Assembly: GCA_947652605.1 (NCBI GenBank)
Contig: OX393576.1
Span: forward strand, 60,488,966 to 60,552,965
Length of the DNA: 64,000 bases
Direction of reading: 5' to 3'
Origin: Elmis aenea
Lineage: Eukaryota > Arthropoda > Insecta > Coleoptera > Elmidae
Shown: one piece after another, positions 1-10,329 of the stretch
How positions within the stretch are numbered: the first letter of the stretch is position 1
Layout of the letters: each line of letters begins with the position of its first letter
The notes under the pieces: model-generated
Seen by the model: only the letters and a program-made list of their open reading frames with translations
What the model was told of the DNA's origin: nothing
Database searches by the model: none
Translations under genes and position numbers: made by a program

Positions 1-8
1 TAGACTTG

Positions 9-1202
9 AATTGCGCAAAATAGTAATTTCAATGGTAAAATTTTAAAAGTTGTATAATACCTCCCTTAATTATTTTAGAAAAAAGGTGTATTGCGTAAAG
101 AAAAAAAATCTGTATCTATAAATGTAATCTATTTTAATTTTTAGTTTTCCAATAACTAAAAACTAAGAAAATCGCAAAAGCCGTGTTGACAAAAAATCTG
201 AGGCCTTGGAATGATGCTGTGCCTAATGTCACTACTGTCTTTTTGACGTAAAGTTTACATGTAATCTTCATTTTAAATTTCTTTAATGGAAACATAACTT
301 ATTGTATAAAATAAATGTTGTATGTAATATAAACGGCAATAAAGAATAAACTTCGAGTCAAAATAATAGTATAACCGACGTTAGGATGGGCAGACAGATT
401 TTTGTCAAAAGGGTTTTTGGATTTTTCTCAGTTTTCAGTTCTTGGAAAACTAAAAATTAATAATTAATAATTTATATTTTTGGTAAATATGACCGGATTC
501 AAGTTGGGTTAAAAAAAAACACGAGTGCACGAAGTGGACGAGTGATTTTTTCTGATTCAACTTGCATAAGTAAAGATTTGTCAAAAATTATAGATTATTT
601 GCAATGCACGAGTTATATTTTGTCAGAAAATTTCCTTCACCTAACCTACCTGTCAAATTAATGTATATTGTACCATATTTTACAAGTACTGTCAGAGTGA
701 TGCGTCAGGGGTGCAATTTAATCTATATTAAAGTAACGCTATTGGTCGCCGAAATTCGTCAAAAAATTATCAAGACTAAAATATTTAATCCTCTCTCCAA
801 ATTTATATTTTCGACCAATAACAAACTCAGATTTCTTAGAAGCGACAAGTAAACGCATGAAAATCTGTTAATTGTGAAACGGATATTATCAGTGTATGAT
901 TATGTTTATTAGTCGTTTATAGGAAATCTGAGTTTGTTATTGGTCGAAAACGCAAATTTGTCCGAAGGATCAACATCTAACAGGGGAATCTAAAATTATT
1001 AACTTGTAATAATGCTCCCATTGGTAGTCTCTAGAAGATTTAAGATTAGTTGTTATTGGCTGAAAACCCAAATTTGACAGGTGAAGGAAATTTTCTTTAC
1101 AAACAACCTAAATATACTTTTTTTGCTAAACTAATTAAGGGAGATATTTTACAACTTTTAAAATTTTACCATTAAAATTACTATGTTGCGTGATCCAATT
1201 CT
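9..1202. repeat. Fold-back inverted-repeat element
   Basis: Arms of about 65 bp at 14-79 and 1126-1190 are near-identical reverse complements; both contain the core GGTAAAATTTTAAAAGTTGT. Further inverted pairs lie inside: 800-845 against 915-955 (both carry a TTGGTCG/CGACCAA block) and 630-655 against 1068-1097 (the GTGAAGGAAATTTTC type). The whole unit could therefore fold on itself. The 82-codon open frame inside is part of the inverted repeat, not a gene. I cannot assign a superfamily, and the left end is close to the window edge, so the outer limit is approximate. Confidence 0.7.
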
Positions 1203-2429
1203 GCACACTGTAGGTATAATAAAAATGTTTCATATTCATTGTGCATAGTCTAGTTAAACTCAAGGTAAGCTGAAGAGTAAAACTGTGCCATTATAGAATT
1301 GAATTCGCTATGTAATACGAAAATCTAAAAGCTTATAAGAAAACACTATGTAATGTGCAAAAATTACATACTTATTGGTGTTGAACAATAGTATTTTGTT
1401 TTTTGTTATTATTTATAAACAAAATTTGACTATACCATAGCGTAATTTAAGTAAAATTAAAATTGAAATAATTACAATTTATTGATATTTAAAATAAAAT
1501 GTTTACGAGAATAGTGTAAGTCTATTTATAGCACCCACTAAGAAAATTGATTTAGATAATTAAAAAAAAAAACTTGCTTTAAAAATTTACTTGAATATAA
1601 GTTCTCAGAGCAAACTAATTAGACTTTATTAGTGTTTTTAAATTAACTAAAACGCAAGGCCTTAAATATCTCCAAACAAAAAACAGTGTTTAGACTTACA
1701 CCACTTTCGTAATAAGCAGTCAATAATGTTGAAATAAACCACACATTTTGTGAGTATCCCACAGTCTATAGATATATAAACATCAACCGTTGCAATAAAA
1801 TACCGTTCATTAGTTTTACTTTACGCTCTACTCAAAGAAAAAAAAGAGAAAAAAATTTAATTTTACGGCCTATACGTAAAGCATTAATTAAAATGTAAAC
1901 ATTAAAAAGTTTCAGCCATTAAAGTTTTACATATTTAATATTTTTTGCCATCTTTTTTTTTGTTTTAACACGCATACTTTTTATTTAATTACAAGTATAG
2001 TAATAAAAATTTAGAAATTGTCTCACTGGAAACAAATGGTGTCATAAATAACGGACGCCTTTATTACCAGCATTAAAATAATTTCCAGTATCCACGCGGT
2101 CGCAAGTGAAATATGATCGCAGTTTTCCATTATAATTCTAAAATTTCTTTCCACCTCTGCTTGCAGTGTCTACCTGGAATATTTAAATGCAAAAGTCTGC
2201 ATGCCGAGCTTTAAAGTGATATTAAATAAATGCCTTTCTGAAATCCTTAATATATTAAGACTTTATAATTAAAATTATGCAGAGCAATAAAAAAAAACGC
2301 ATGCTCTTGCTGTGGAATTCTTTAGCAGGAATTTAAATAGTTAATCTTTATTGAAGGATTAATAGCTGCAATTAGGAGTTTATATAAAAGTAAAAGAAAT
2401 TATTTGCAAACCCACAACAGTGATTCTCG
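1203..2429. other. AT-rich stretch, nothing recognised
   Basis: No protein-like frame, clear inverted repeat or tandem array seen. It contains many A and T homopolymer runs and is typical AT-rich intergenic DNA. Confidence 0.5.
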
Positions 2430-2763
2430 GGATTTTAATACCATAGTGGGAGTAAAACAAGGGGGCACTGCCTTGTATAAAACTAACAATGAATAAAATA
2501 ATTAAGTTGTGCAAATAAAATACAAATAAAGCCTACTGTGAATGATATAAACTGAAACCAATAGCTTAAAAAGAACAAGCAGATGATGTGGTGCTATTAA
2601 CTAATAACGAAAAAGACTTGTCACATAATCTGGGGGTGTGGCAAGATGCGTTAAGAAGATACAATATGGGCATCAATTTAAAAAAAGCAAAGACTATGGT
2701 TATAACGAGGAATCATGTAACTGTTTCAATCATGCTAGCCCAAGATAAAATAGAACTTGCAAC
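2430..2763 (+). pseudogene. Non-LTR reverse transcriptase fragment, 5' part
   Basis: Translations in more than one frame give reverse transcriptase landmarks. GVKQGG at 2449-2466 matches the motif before the active site. A little downstream, EQADDVVLL at about 2575-2600 stands where YADD is expected, with tyrosine replaced by glutamine. It is followed by a thumb-like run (LRRYNMGINLKKAKTMVI). The two motifs are in different frames and stops lie between them, so the gene is dead. The style fits RTE-like insect elements, but the clade is uncertain. The coding sense resumes at 3559 after an insert. Confidence 0.6.
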
Positions 2764-3558
2764 GGGTCCACCCTTCAATACCTACCCTACCAGTTACTTT
2801 ATTCCCGCAAATCCATAATGGACGATGGGTTCACCACCGGGATGTGCTATGTGGGGTGGGTAAGCTTAATCTCAGGGCGTGGAAGTTTTTCTTACTGGCG
2901 CAGAAATTTTACAAAAGCAATATTTAAACAACGAATTTTATTTCATCAAAATAAACAACAAGTCTAAACTTTATGAAACTTAATTAGAACGAAAATGTTT
3001 CTAATTATTATTTAACATTATTTCTAACTCGATGGACTGCTTATTCGTCTTTTGGGTACTTTCGCTGATCTGTATTCACTGTCGCACTATCACTTTGCAC
3101 CCCACACCTTCCAAGACAATTTTGCTCGGTGAACGCGTATTATGTACGTTGCACTTTTGTGCCGCAACCACGCGCTTATTACGTACCACCTCAAGTCCAG
3201 TTATTGCCTACTTCGCTAGGAACACTCCTAAATTCTAAATAGAACTATCAGACATACATACAACAACTATTATACTATTAAGGTACTTCTCCTTACATTT
3301 GGAGCAACAAAATGACCGCCCAAAATCTCGCAATCACAGCAAGCTGCCAGCCACCGACAAGCTCACTCAACGCCTGTCTAGCAACTACTAATGGCTGCCT
3401 TTTTCTCTGCTTCTGCCTGCGCTACTGCCAACCTTTCACAATCCCAACAACTAAAAATTACCCCAGATAGCGCACCCTGGCGGCCATCTCGGTAACAAAA
3501 CCAAAACTTAAAAGAACACAAATAGTCACTGCAAAATGCACCCATTACAAACTGGTAT
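2764..3558. mobile_element. Unclassified ~795-bp insert splitting the reverse transcriptase
   Basis: Reverse transcriptase similarity stops at about 2763 and resumes at about 3563 with the KYL motif normally found just downstream. The interval is bounded by CAAC on both sides (2760-2763 and 3559-3562), a possible 4-bp target duplication. Its composition is richer in C and G than the flanks around 3300-3500. I see no convincing terminal repeats and no coding similarity. The 68-codon frame inside looks like chance. The class is unknown. Confidence 0.4.
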
Positions 3559-3985
3559 CAACTTTTAAATATTTAGAAACGAGAACGGTAAATTGGAAGA
3601 AGAACTGAATAACGGAATAGCTGCAGCGACGAAATTTTATCACGCCACTAATAAATGCTTGATAAGTAAGGAGATATTAAAGGACACTATGACACTATGT
3701 GTATTAAAGTTGTGTAAGTGTCAAATCTTAGTCACAGTTCAGAAAATTGGGCGCTAACAGGAAAGCGAAAACAAAAGATACAGACGCAAGAGCTAAGATT
3801 TTTGAGAATGTAGACTAATTGATTGGCAACAATAAAATCAAGATAAGTCTAAAAATGAAAGACAAAGAAAAAGATGGAGACAAATCAATTAAGATGGCTG
3901 GGACCTCTACTACGCATGCTAGAAAACAGGTTCGCAAAAATGGCATGAAAAACGAAGTTTAAGGGAAAAAATAGAGGAGAAAGAC
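3559..3985 (+). pseudogene. Non-LTR reverse transcriptase fragment, 3' part
   Basis: Continuation of the fragment ending at 2763. One frame reads KYLRNENGKLEEELNNGIAA, then KFYHATNKCLISKEI, the thumb region seen in RTE-like elements. Later, at 3898-3945, THARKQVRKNG occurs near the C-terminus. Frameshifts and stops separate the blocks. The THARK block recurs on the minus strand at about 55310, so the two fragments belong to one family. Confidence 0.55.
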
Positions 3986-6100
3986 AAACAACAAAACGTT
4001 AATTTTTATTGACATTTAGGTTACTTTATTAGGTTTTGAAGGTTGCATAATAGGTTTTTTGGCAGAAATTAATTTTTTTTTTAATGGAATTGTAGTGGTA
4101 CACACGCGTTTTTTAACGAATGTAACAATGCCAATAATATTTGTGTTGGAAAGCTACTTCAAAGACTGTAAATAACATAAAATGTTATTAAGATATTACG
4201 CATAATTTTGTTTTTGTTCCATATTGTAACAGTTCGCTAAGAACTTTGTACTTAATTTTTTGTTACATTTCATTTTTTTTTGTAAGTTTGTGATCGTCTG
4301 TTGTTGTAGTTGGACCCTTGGCGTTGTTGGCTCGTAGTTCACCGTTTACCAGGCATAAGAGGGGTTTTCAACAGCAATAAATAAAACACTAAAGATTTTG
4401 AAACGGGTTTATTTATTTATTTATTTATATATGCCTCTAGTTCTCTCACAGACATACAAAAATAGAGCGTTTTGGTTAGTGTCACAATAATTGAACGTAG
4501 TGCAATTTCTTCATCGTACTCGAATTTGTTTAATGAAAAAAATGTCAACAGCGTAAGTAGTTAACGATTCAGCTCCCAGCTAGTGATTCGCCAAGAAGAA
4601 CCAATACCTGAAAATAATAGTGAAAGGGAACGCGCAGCCCGACTCTCACGATTACTTGCCAAGAAGGGCTTTCGCGTATTTAGAGGAAATTCCTTGGGCT
4701 TCAGCCCCCAGCGCAAAACGCCAGAAAGAACCCACATAAAAACGAAAAGTAAAATTTTTGTCTAAAGGAAAACAGAGTTTGGCTCCCATCGTAGAACACA
4801 GAAAAACTCTTAGTCAAGGTTCGGATAAAAAAATCGTGAGTCTCTTTACCTCCGCGAGTTTCGGTTGTTTTAAATACTTCTCCAAACTTCTCCCTACATT
4901 TTGGTAAATCTGTGCATCATCCCGTATAAAATACGCCTATAAACCGATCACAAACAAAAAAACTCGCTTTGAGTTAATTTTCACCTTAAATTTCATTACT
5001 ATTTACCGTGTACTCCAGTCATACTATTACAATATCTTCTATCGGACATAAATATAATTTACATAATGACTTTTTAGGTTCATAGTAATTCTCGGATATT
5101 TTTGATCAGTAACTTTTAAATTTCGTTTCAAAATTTATTAAGTTTAATTTTGGTAGTCAATCGTTTGTGTTTCTATAATATTCTCCTTCCACAAATTGCG
5201 TAAAATAAATATGAATACCTATATTGTTACATTACCTATCAATTTCTGAAAATAAAATTATTTAAGCAGAGTTTCAACTAAACATCCTTGCAGATAATTT
5301 TATTTTTATGCGGGGTTAATGCGTTCGTGTTTATACAACAGCAAAACAAAATCTTTTACAACCATTTTACGAGCATCGAATAAAGTTTATTTCAGTCAAT
5401 ACTTCACGTGCCATCGACGATACGTAGGTTTTATACTTTTAAAGGTCTCGGAATCGTAACGTATAAAAGAATTTGTAGCATTATTATGTCAAACGAGCAC
5501 AAAATCCAAGGAAACGTACACACAAACATGTTTTTTTTTGCGTATTTCTGACATACTCAACAGCAAATACCAGTTACTTTGTGATATTTGTTTGTACAAC
5601 ATCTTTATTTAGCAAATCCTGTAGTAGAAAACAAGTTCTTGTAAGGATTATGTTCAGATATTCGAGAAGGTAACTTGAATGGTTAGGTAAATAGCAAATA
5701 AAACAGCTTTATGCCGGAATATTTTTAAATAAAGTATGTCATGGTACAGAAGCGTTTCTTTTTTATTAATTTTCAAGTTTACTTATAATAATAAATAAAA
5801 TAAGTTACTCTGTATTTGCGGAGTAAATTCATCACAATATTATTCAATAAAAAATAAAAACATTGGAACTCTTATTGACGTTTATAATATCTTTGTACCG
5901 AATTTTTAGATAAATAGCTAGATAATGTAAGGTCATCTCGACCTATTAGCCGATCACTTTAAAGTAAAGTTATTTTAAAAACTGCATCTTTCAAAGCTTA
6001 CACCCATATAAAACGAAAATAAATTGATCCCACCAATTCGGTTTCAGGCAAAAACATTCTACTACAGCAAATGCATCAAGTAGACAACAAAATATAATAT
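3986..6100. other. AT-rich stretch, nothing recognised
   Basis: No supported gene. A 60-codon frame at 4583-4765 is rich in charged residues and resembles nothing I know. A short TTTA microsatellite lies at about 4408-4424. The part around 4300-4370 and 4580-4760 is less AT-rich than its surroundings and could be retroelement debris, but no motif proves it. Confidence 0.4.
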
Positions 6101-6480
6101 TGTCACGACCAAGGGGTTAGCTTAGTCGAAGGGGGTCGTAGCTGCAGGAGGTACTAGTAAAACGCCGATGTACTTAATCTAATTTATTATAAACTAACTT
6201 AAAACCTACCTTTCGTCTGGGGGGTTATATGCCCGCAATCCACGCACTTGGGACACCGCCGCGAGATATTAACAGAAGGGGCGACCCCTTGAGCTGTTTG
6301 TCTATATAATTGTACAGTTCCCCCCTTTCCCCCGTATAAGGAGAAAGAGATGAACGAACATAGACTTACAGTCAAGGGCTACGCGATTCGCTGACCATAA
6401 ATGCTGAATCGCAATTTAGAATACTTCGCGATGATGTTAATTTAATAATCCATTTATATAACTAATTATGGTTCGTGGCA
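6101..6480 (-). mobile_element. LTR of a gypsy-like retrotransposon, minus orientation
   Basis: On the minus strand this segment begins TGCCACGAACC and ends GGTCGTGACA, the TG...CA termini of long terminal repeats. It is immediately preceded, in element sense, by a purine tract (CCGAAGGGGGGGATAT, plus positions 6481-6496), as expected for a polypurine tract before a 3' LTR. Length is 380 bp. The partner 5' LTR is missing except for its first bases at 7570-7577. No pol or gag coding remains, so the gypsy assignment rests on structure only. Confidence 0.55.
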
Positions 6481-6571
6481 ATATCCCCCCCTTCGGAAAT
6501 CATGTCTCCTGACATGAATACAAATCTAAAAAAAAATAAAATAACCATTATAATATCCACAAACGAATAAA

Positions 6572-6694
6572 ACATTATCAAAATTAAAATAATAAATCCA
6601 AAAACAAATGAGACATTATCAAAATTAAAATGATAAATCCAAAAACAAAGGAGACATTATCAAAATTAAAATAATAATAAAATTGTGCCTATTG
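6572..6694. repeat. Tandem repeat, 41-bp unit, about 3 copies
   Basis: ACATTATCAAAATTAAAAT starts at 6572, 6613 and 6654, giving a 41-bp period. Units differ at a few bases. The array is A-rich and lies inside the LTR-element remnant. Confidence 0.85.
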
Positions 6695-6820
6695 GGCGAG
6701 AAAAACTTATGTAAAATATTAATGTAACTTAAAAGAAAATAATGAATTTAACCTTATAATGTAAAAATAGAAAATATCAAACGTTAACGCAATTAAAACG
6801 AATGAGAAAGAAAATGTAAA

Positions 6821-7000
6821 AATGTAAATAAATCTTAAGTAAATAACAAAATCAAAAACGAATGAGAATTGAGCAAAAAAACTATGTAAAAATGTAAATA
6901 AATCTTAAGTAAATAACAAAATCAAAAACGAATGAGAATTGAGCAAAAAAACTATGTAAAAATGTAAATAAATCTTAGGTAAATAACAAAATCAAAAACC
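6821..7000. repeat. Tandem repeat, 70-bp unit, about 2.6 copies
   Basis: AATGTAAATAAATCTTA starts at 6821, 6891 and 6961. The first two 70-bp units are essentially identical; the third is truncated at about 7000 and has AGGTAAATA for AAGTAAATA. Near-identity suggests recent slippage or unequal exchange. Confidence 0.9.
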
Positions 7001-7748
7001 CAATAATATCTAGAACATTGATACTCTTTATTGTTACTGCAATTTTTTCCATCGTATGCTTCAGATTACCAGTCGTCGGGGTGCCACACCATTCCATCCA
7101 TTGTGTGATGACGTTTTCCGGACCTCCTCTGCCTTCCTTTATTCTTCTTTTTTAACATTACAATACCCTGCCAATGGTTGCGAGGGGGCGATTTGATGTT
7201 ATTCTTCTTCAGTTGTTCTGGTGATGGGTTTTATGCATTAAATACAACTTTTGCATTGGTTGTTTTCGTTATGGTACGGGATATTTCCGCTGACCCATAG
7301 GATAACTGTGGGAGGATTATATTACTAGAAAGGATTCCAAGTCTTTGATGAGGGGGGTGATTTTCTGCTTCGGACAATAACGATCGAGTATACATTTTCC
7401 CATCATTTTGATTTAGTTTGGCCGTTGAGTGGGGGTCCGGTTATGTCGTCTGTCTTTTCCTATGGAGATTGCGTGGCATCATGGTTGGCGACTGGCGACG
7501 ATGGTTTTGCATGTGAACAATAAAATAATGTTATCAGTAACACATATTAACCAATAATTCTTCCCCCTTTCGTGGCAATATGACGATTTTGAAACAAGAG
7601 ATTTGTTCTCCAGTATTTATTAATATTAGTCTGTCTTTTGACAAAGTATGGCATTACGGCTTAATGTATAAACTTAAAAATTTACACTTCGAAATAACTG
7701 CTCCCCGGTTTTCAAAGATTATCTAGAAAATAGACAATTTCGAATTGC

Positions 7749-9024
7749 GGTATGCACAGTCGTTCGCCGGAGGAGCCGCTGGCGGTGCGCCGACAGTTTG
7801 CGTTGCAGTCGTTCGCTGGTGGCTCCTCCGGCGACTCCTTCGGCGCACCGCCGGCGGCTCCTCCGGCGAAGCGTCGATCGTTGCACGTCGTTCTCCAGCG
7901 AATTCACCTAAGTGGCACATGCGCAATACTTGAAAACTCGGCGCTTTGCCGGCGCGAGTATCTAGCATCTCCAGGTTACTGAAGATTGTTGCAAAATGCA
8001 AATTTATATTTATTTTTGACATCGGTTTTTTATCCTCGATGATGGAATAGTTTTGTATCATATCATTATCATTTGTTTTTCTTCGGCACTGTACGATTTA
8101 TTCGATATAATATATTATTACAGTTTTACGAAGTGGACTAAACTTCAATTGTGCTGTACATAAGGTACCTTAATTGTTTCTCCAGGTGTTTCTCTGTGCA
8201 TATGTTTGATAAATGTACATATTACGTATCCTTTGGTGTAAAATTATGGATGTCTATTTTTTTTTAACATATATTACTTTAATTGCGATCATCTTGTATC
8301 GATAGTTAGTGAATTGTAGAATTACAAAGAAATACAACTCGTTTGGCGTTAATGTATTCAAATATTATAAAATCTCAATTATTTCTTACGTTATTTTCTT
8401 ATTATTACTAAAATTGTTTATAAACATTTAAAATGAATTAAAAGACAAGAAAATTCAATATTTATTTTGGTTTTAATGTATTTTTTTAATTAGCTATTAT
8501 TATGCACTTCATTGTTTTGATACAACGGTAATAAACTACAAATTTGCAATGAATGTTTTACTGAAAATTATAAGGGCATTTAAACAACTCTTATTAATAA
8601 AGAAAATTAAGATTTTGGGTATTGACACATTTCTAGGGACCAACAAAGATCTTATTCCTTTGTTAAGTAGTTAGCGGGGTAATTAATATGAGAAACCTTA
8701 TTACTTACTATCTCCTTTAACAGCGCTGTTATCAAATATTGCGTTTGAAATGAATTTGCTTTAAAGCTATAAAAACTGCGGTCATTTACCGCATGCTAGA
8801 TACTGAAGCAAGGTTTTATCACGTTATCAGATTGGCTAATTGCTATTCTGCGCATGCTAGAATAATATGTTTTCATGTACGCTAGTCCAACGCTTCGCCG
8901 GGCAACTCTCCACCCAGCGGCTCGCCGAAATTTGTCTCTGCAAGCAAACTGTCTGGCGGGCGGTTGGCGAAGCGCTCGCTGGTGAGTTCCCCGGCGGGGC
9001 ATTCAGCGAGCGACTGTGCATACC
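7749..9024. mobile_element. Inverted-repeat element with GC-rich termini
   Basis: The ends GGTATGCACAGTCG (7749-7762) and CGACTGTGCATACC (9011-9024) are perfect inverted repeats. Inside each end lies a strikingly GC-rich block (7763-7890 and 8885-9010) in AT-rich surroundings. The left block is itself a hairpin: CGCCGGAGGAGCCGC near 7766 pairs with GGCGGCTCCTCCGGCG near 7853. Subterminal words such as GCTAGATACT/AGTATCTAGC also recur inverted (about 7960 and 8793). The several overlapping open frames here are products of the palindrome. No transposase is present and the superfamily is unknown. Confidence 0.6.
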
Positions 9025-9290
9025 TGTAAGAGTTCCTGGTATAACTACTGCAACTTTTGCTGAGGATACCTACAGTAATTTTAGCGTGAAACAGGAACCC
9101 AATTACAGCTTCTGAACTTTTGTAGGAAAATCTTCACTATGTGCAAAAGTGATTAAAAAAAGTGGAAAATCAAGATAAACGAAAAGAAGTCTGTACATAT
9201 ACATTCTCCACCCGAAAAGAACAATGCCAGACAGTATCGTTAAACTGCCAACAAATTCCACAAAGTGAAGATGTGAAATATCTTGGAATA

Positions 9291-10326
9291 CGTGGTCTGT
9301 CCCAAAAGTAATGAGAATGATTTTTATGCGCAGCCCAGAAGGGTCAGGAAAGGAAACTGGTAGTCAAGGCAGGTGAAGAGGGAAACCAGGTATACAGTTT
9401 CACCATACTCAGTTGAATCCGCGCCTTTGTAGCAGTTGGAACGTTAGAAAAGTATGTAGTAGTTTTTGTGTCTTGTCGGGCGAAAATGCAGAGCAGTCTG
9501 GAGCAGCGCTACGCGATCGAGTTCTGCCTGAACTCGGAAAATCTGGTTCCGAAACGTTGCAGTTGTTGAGTTCAGCTTATGGGGATACTATTTTATCTTT
9601 AGTCCAAATCTTCAGGTGGCACAAGGCGTTCAAGGACGGAAGGGAAAGCGTTGAGGACGAACAGCGTGCAGGGCGCCCTTCAACTTCAAGAACTGAGAAC
9701 AATGTGGCTCGTGTGAACGCTGTTCTGGATAGGGACCAACGTTTGAATGTGCAGCTAATTGCAGAGGAGGTAAGACTACCGAAAACGGACGTCCACGGAA
9801 TCATTACAATTTTTTTGATTCAAAAGGAGTTGTTCACAAAGAATTTGTACCATCCGGACAGACTGTGAATCAAACTTTTTACGTACAGGTACTTGAGCAT
9901 TTAAAAAACAGAGTTGTGCATGTCCGCCGTGAAATTGCAAACACGTGGTTGCTTCACCACGACAATTCGCCAAGTGACACATTCACTGTGCAATTTTTTT
10001 GGCACAAAATAATATAACAACGCTTCCCCACCCACCGTACAGCCCTGACATAGCTCCGTGCGATTTTTCTTATTTCCCAAGCTTAAAACCCACCTAAAAG
10101 GACATAATTTTGGGACAGTTGAAAACGTCCAGGTACCTGCGACTAGGGCCTTAAGCAACATCTCAAGCAAATACTTTCTCCACTGCTATTAAGAGTGGCA
10201 GCAACGCTGGAATCGCTGTATTCAACCACAAGGAGCCGATTTTGAAGGGGATAACCTGTAATAGCATGTATGTTGAATAAAGAAAATATTTTTAAACCAT
10301 TCTCATTACTTTTGGAACAGACCACG
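9291..10326 (+). mobile_element. Internally deleted mariner-type element with TIRs and TA target site
   Basis: Terminal inverted repeats of 29 bp lie at 9291-9319 and 10298-10326, beginning CGTGGTCTGT, with one mismatch. They are flanked by TA at 9289-9290 and 10327-10328, the mariner target duplication. Length is 1036 bp against roughly 1.3 kb for intact mariners. The interior holds a broken transposase with a deletion in its middle. One TIR mismatch and many coding lesions indicate an old copy. Confidence 0.9.
9486..10253 (+). pseudogene. Mariner-like transposase pseudogene
   Basis: An ATG at 9486 opens a short frame (EQRYAIEFCLNSENLVPKRC) that then shifts. The DNA-binding half follows in another frame: QIFRWHKAFKDGRESVEDEQ, RAGRPSTSRTENNVARV and a second helix-turn-helix ending LIAEEVRLPKTDVHGIIT. 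Similarity then jumps at about 9805 to a C-terminal part: GVVHKEFVPSGQTVNQ, then LLHHDNSPS with the second catalytic aspartate. The part holding the first catalytic aspartate is missing. The region where the third aspartate should be is frameshifted (CDFSYFP-like around 10060). It ends with a typical KGHNFGTVENVQ and WNRC.QPQGADFEGD tail. Not functional. Confidence 0.85.
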
Positions 10327-10329
10327 TAG

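Larger units (their letters stand above)
6481..7577 (-). mobile_element. Internal remnant of the LTR element
   Basis: This segment lies between the 3' LTR and a residual TGCCACGAA-type end (minus strand, 7570-7577). The base run following that end on the plus strand, ATAT (7578-7581), matches the ATAT just left of the LTR (6097-6100), consistent with a 4-bp target duplication spanning 6101-7577. The interior has two tandem arrays and no recognisable protein. The 5' LTR is almost wholly deleted. Confidence 0.4.

Noticed and set aside
6572..7000. Regular repeats resembling a CRISPR-like array
   Set aside because: Units are contiguous without unique spacers, and the DNA is eukaryotic. These are simple tandem repeats.
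7719..8061. Overlapping frames of 62-112 codons on both strands, arginine- and alanine-rich
   Set aside because: They arise from the GC-rich palindrome; both strands and several frames are open at once.
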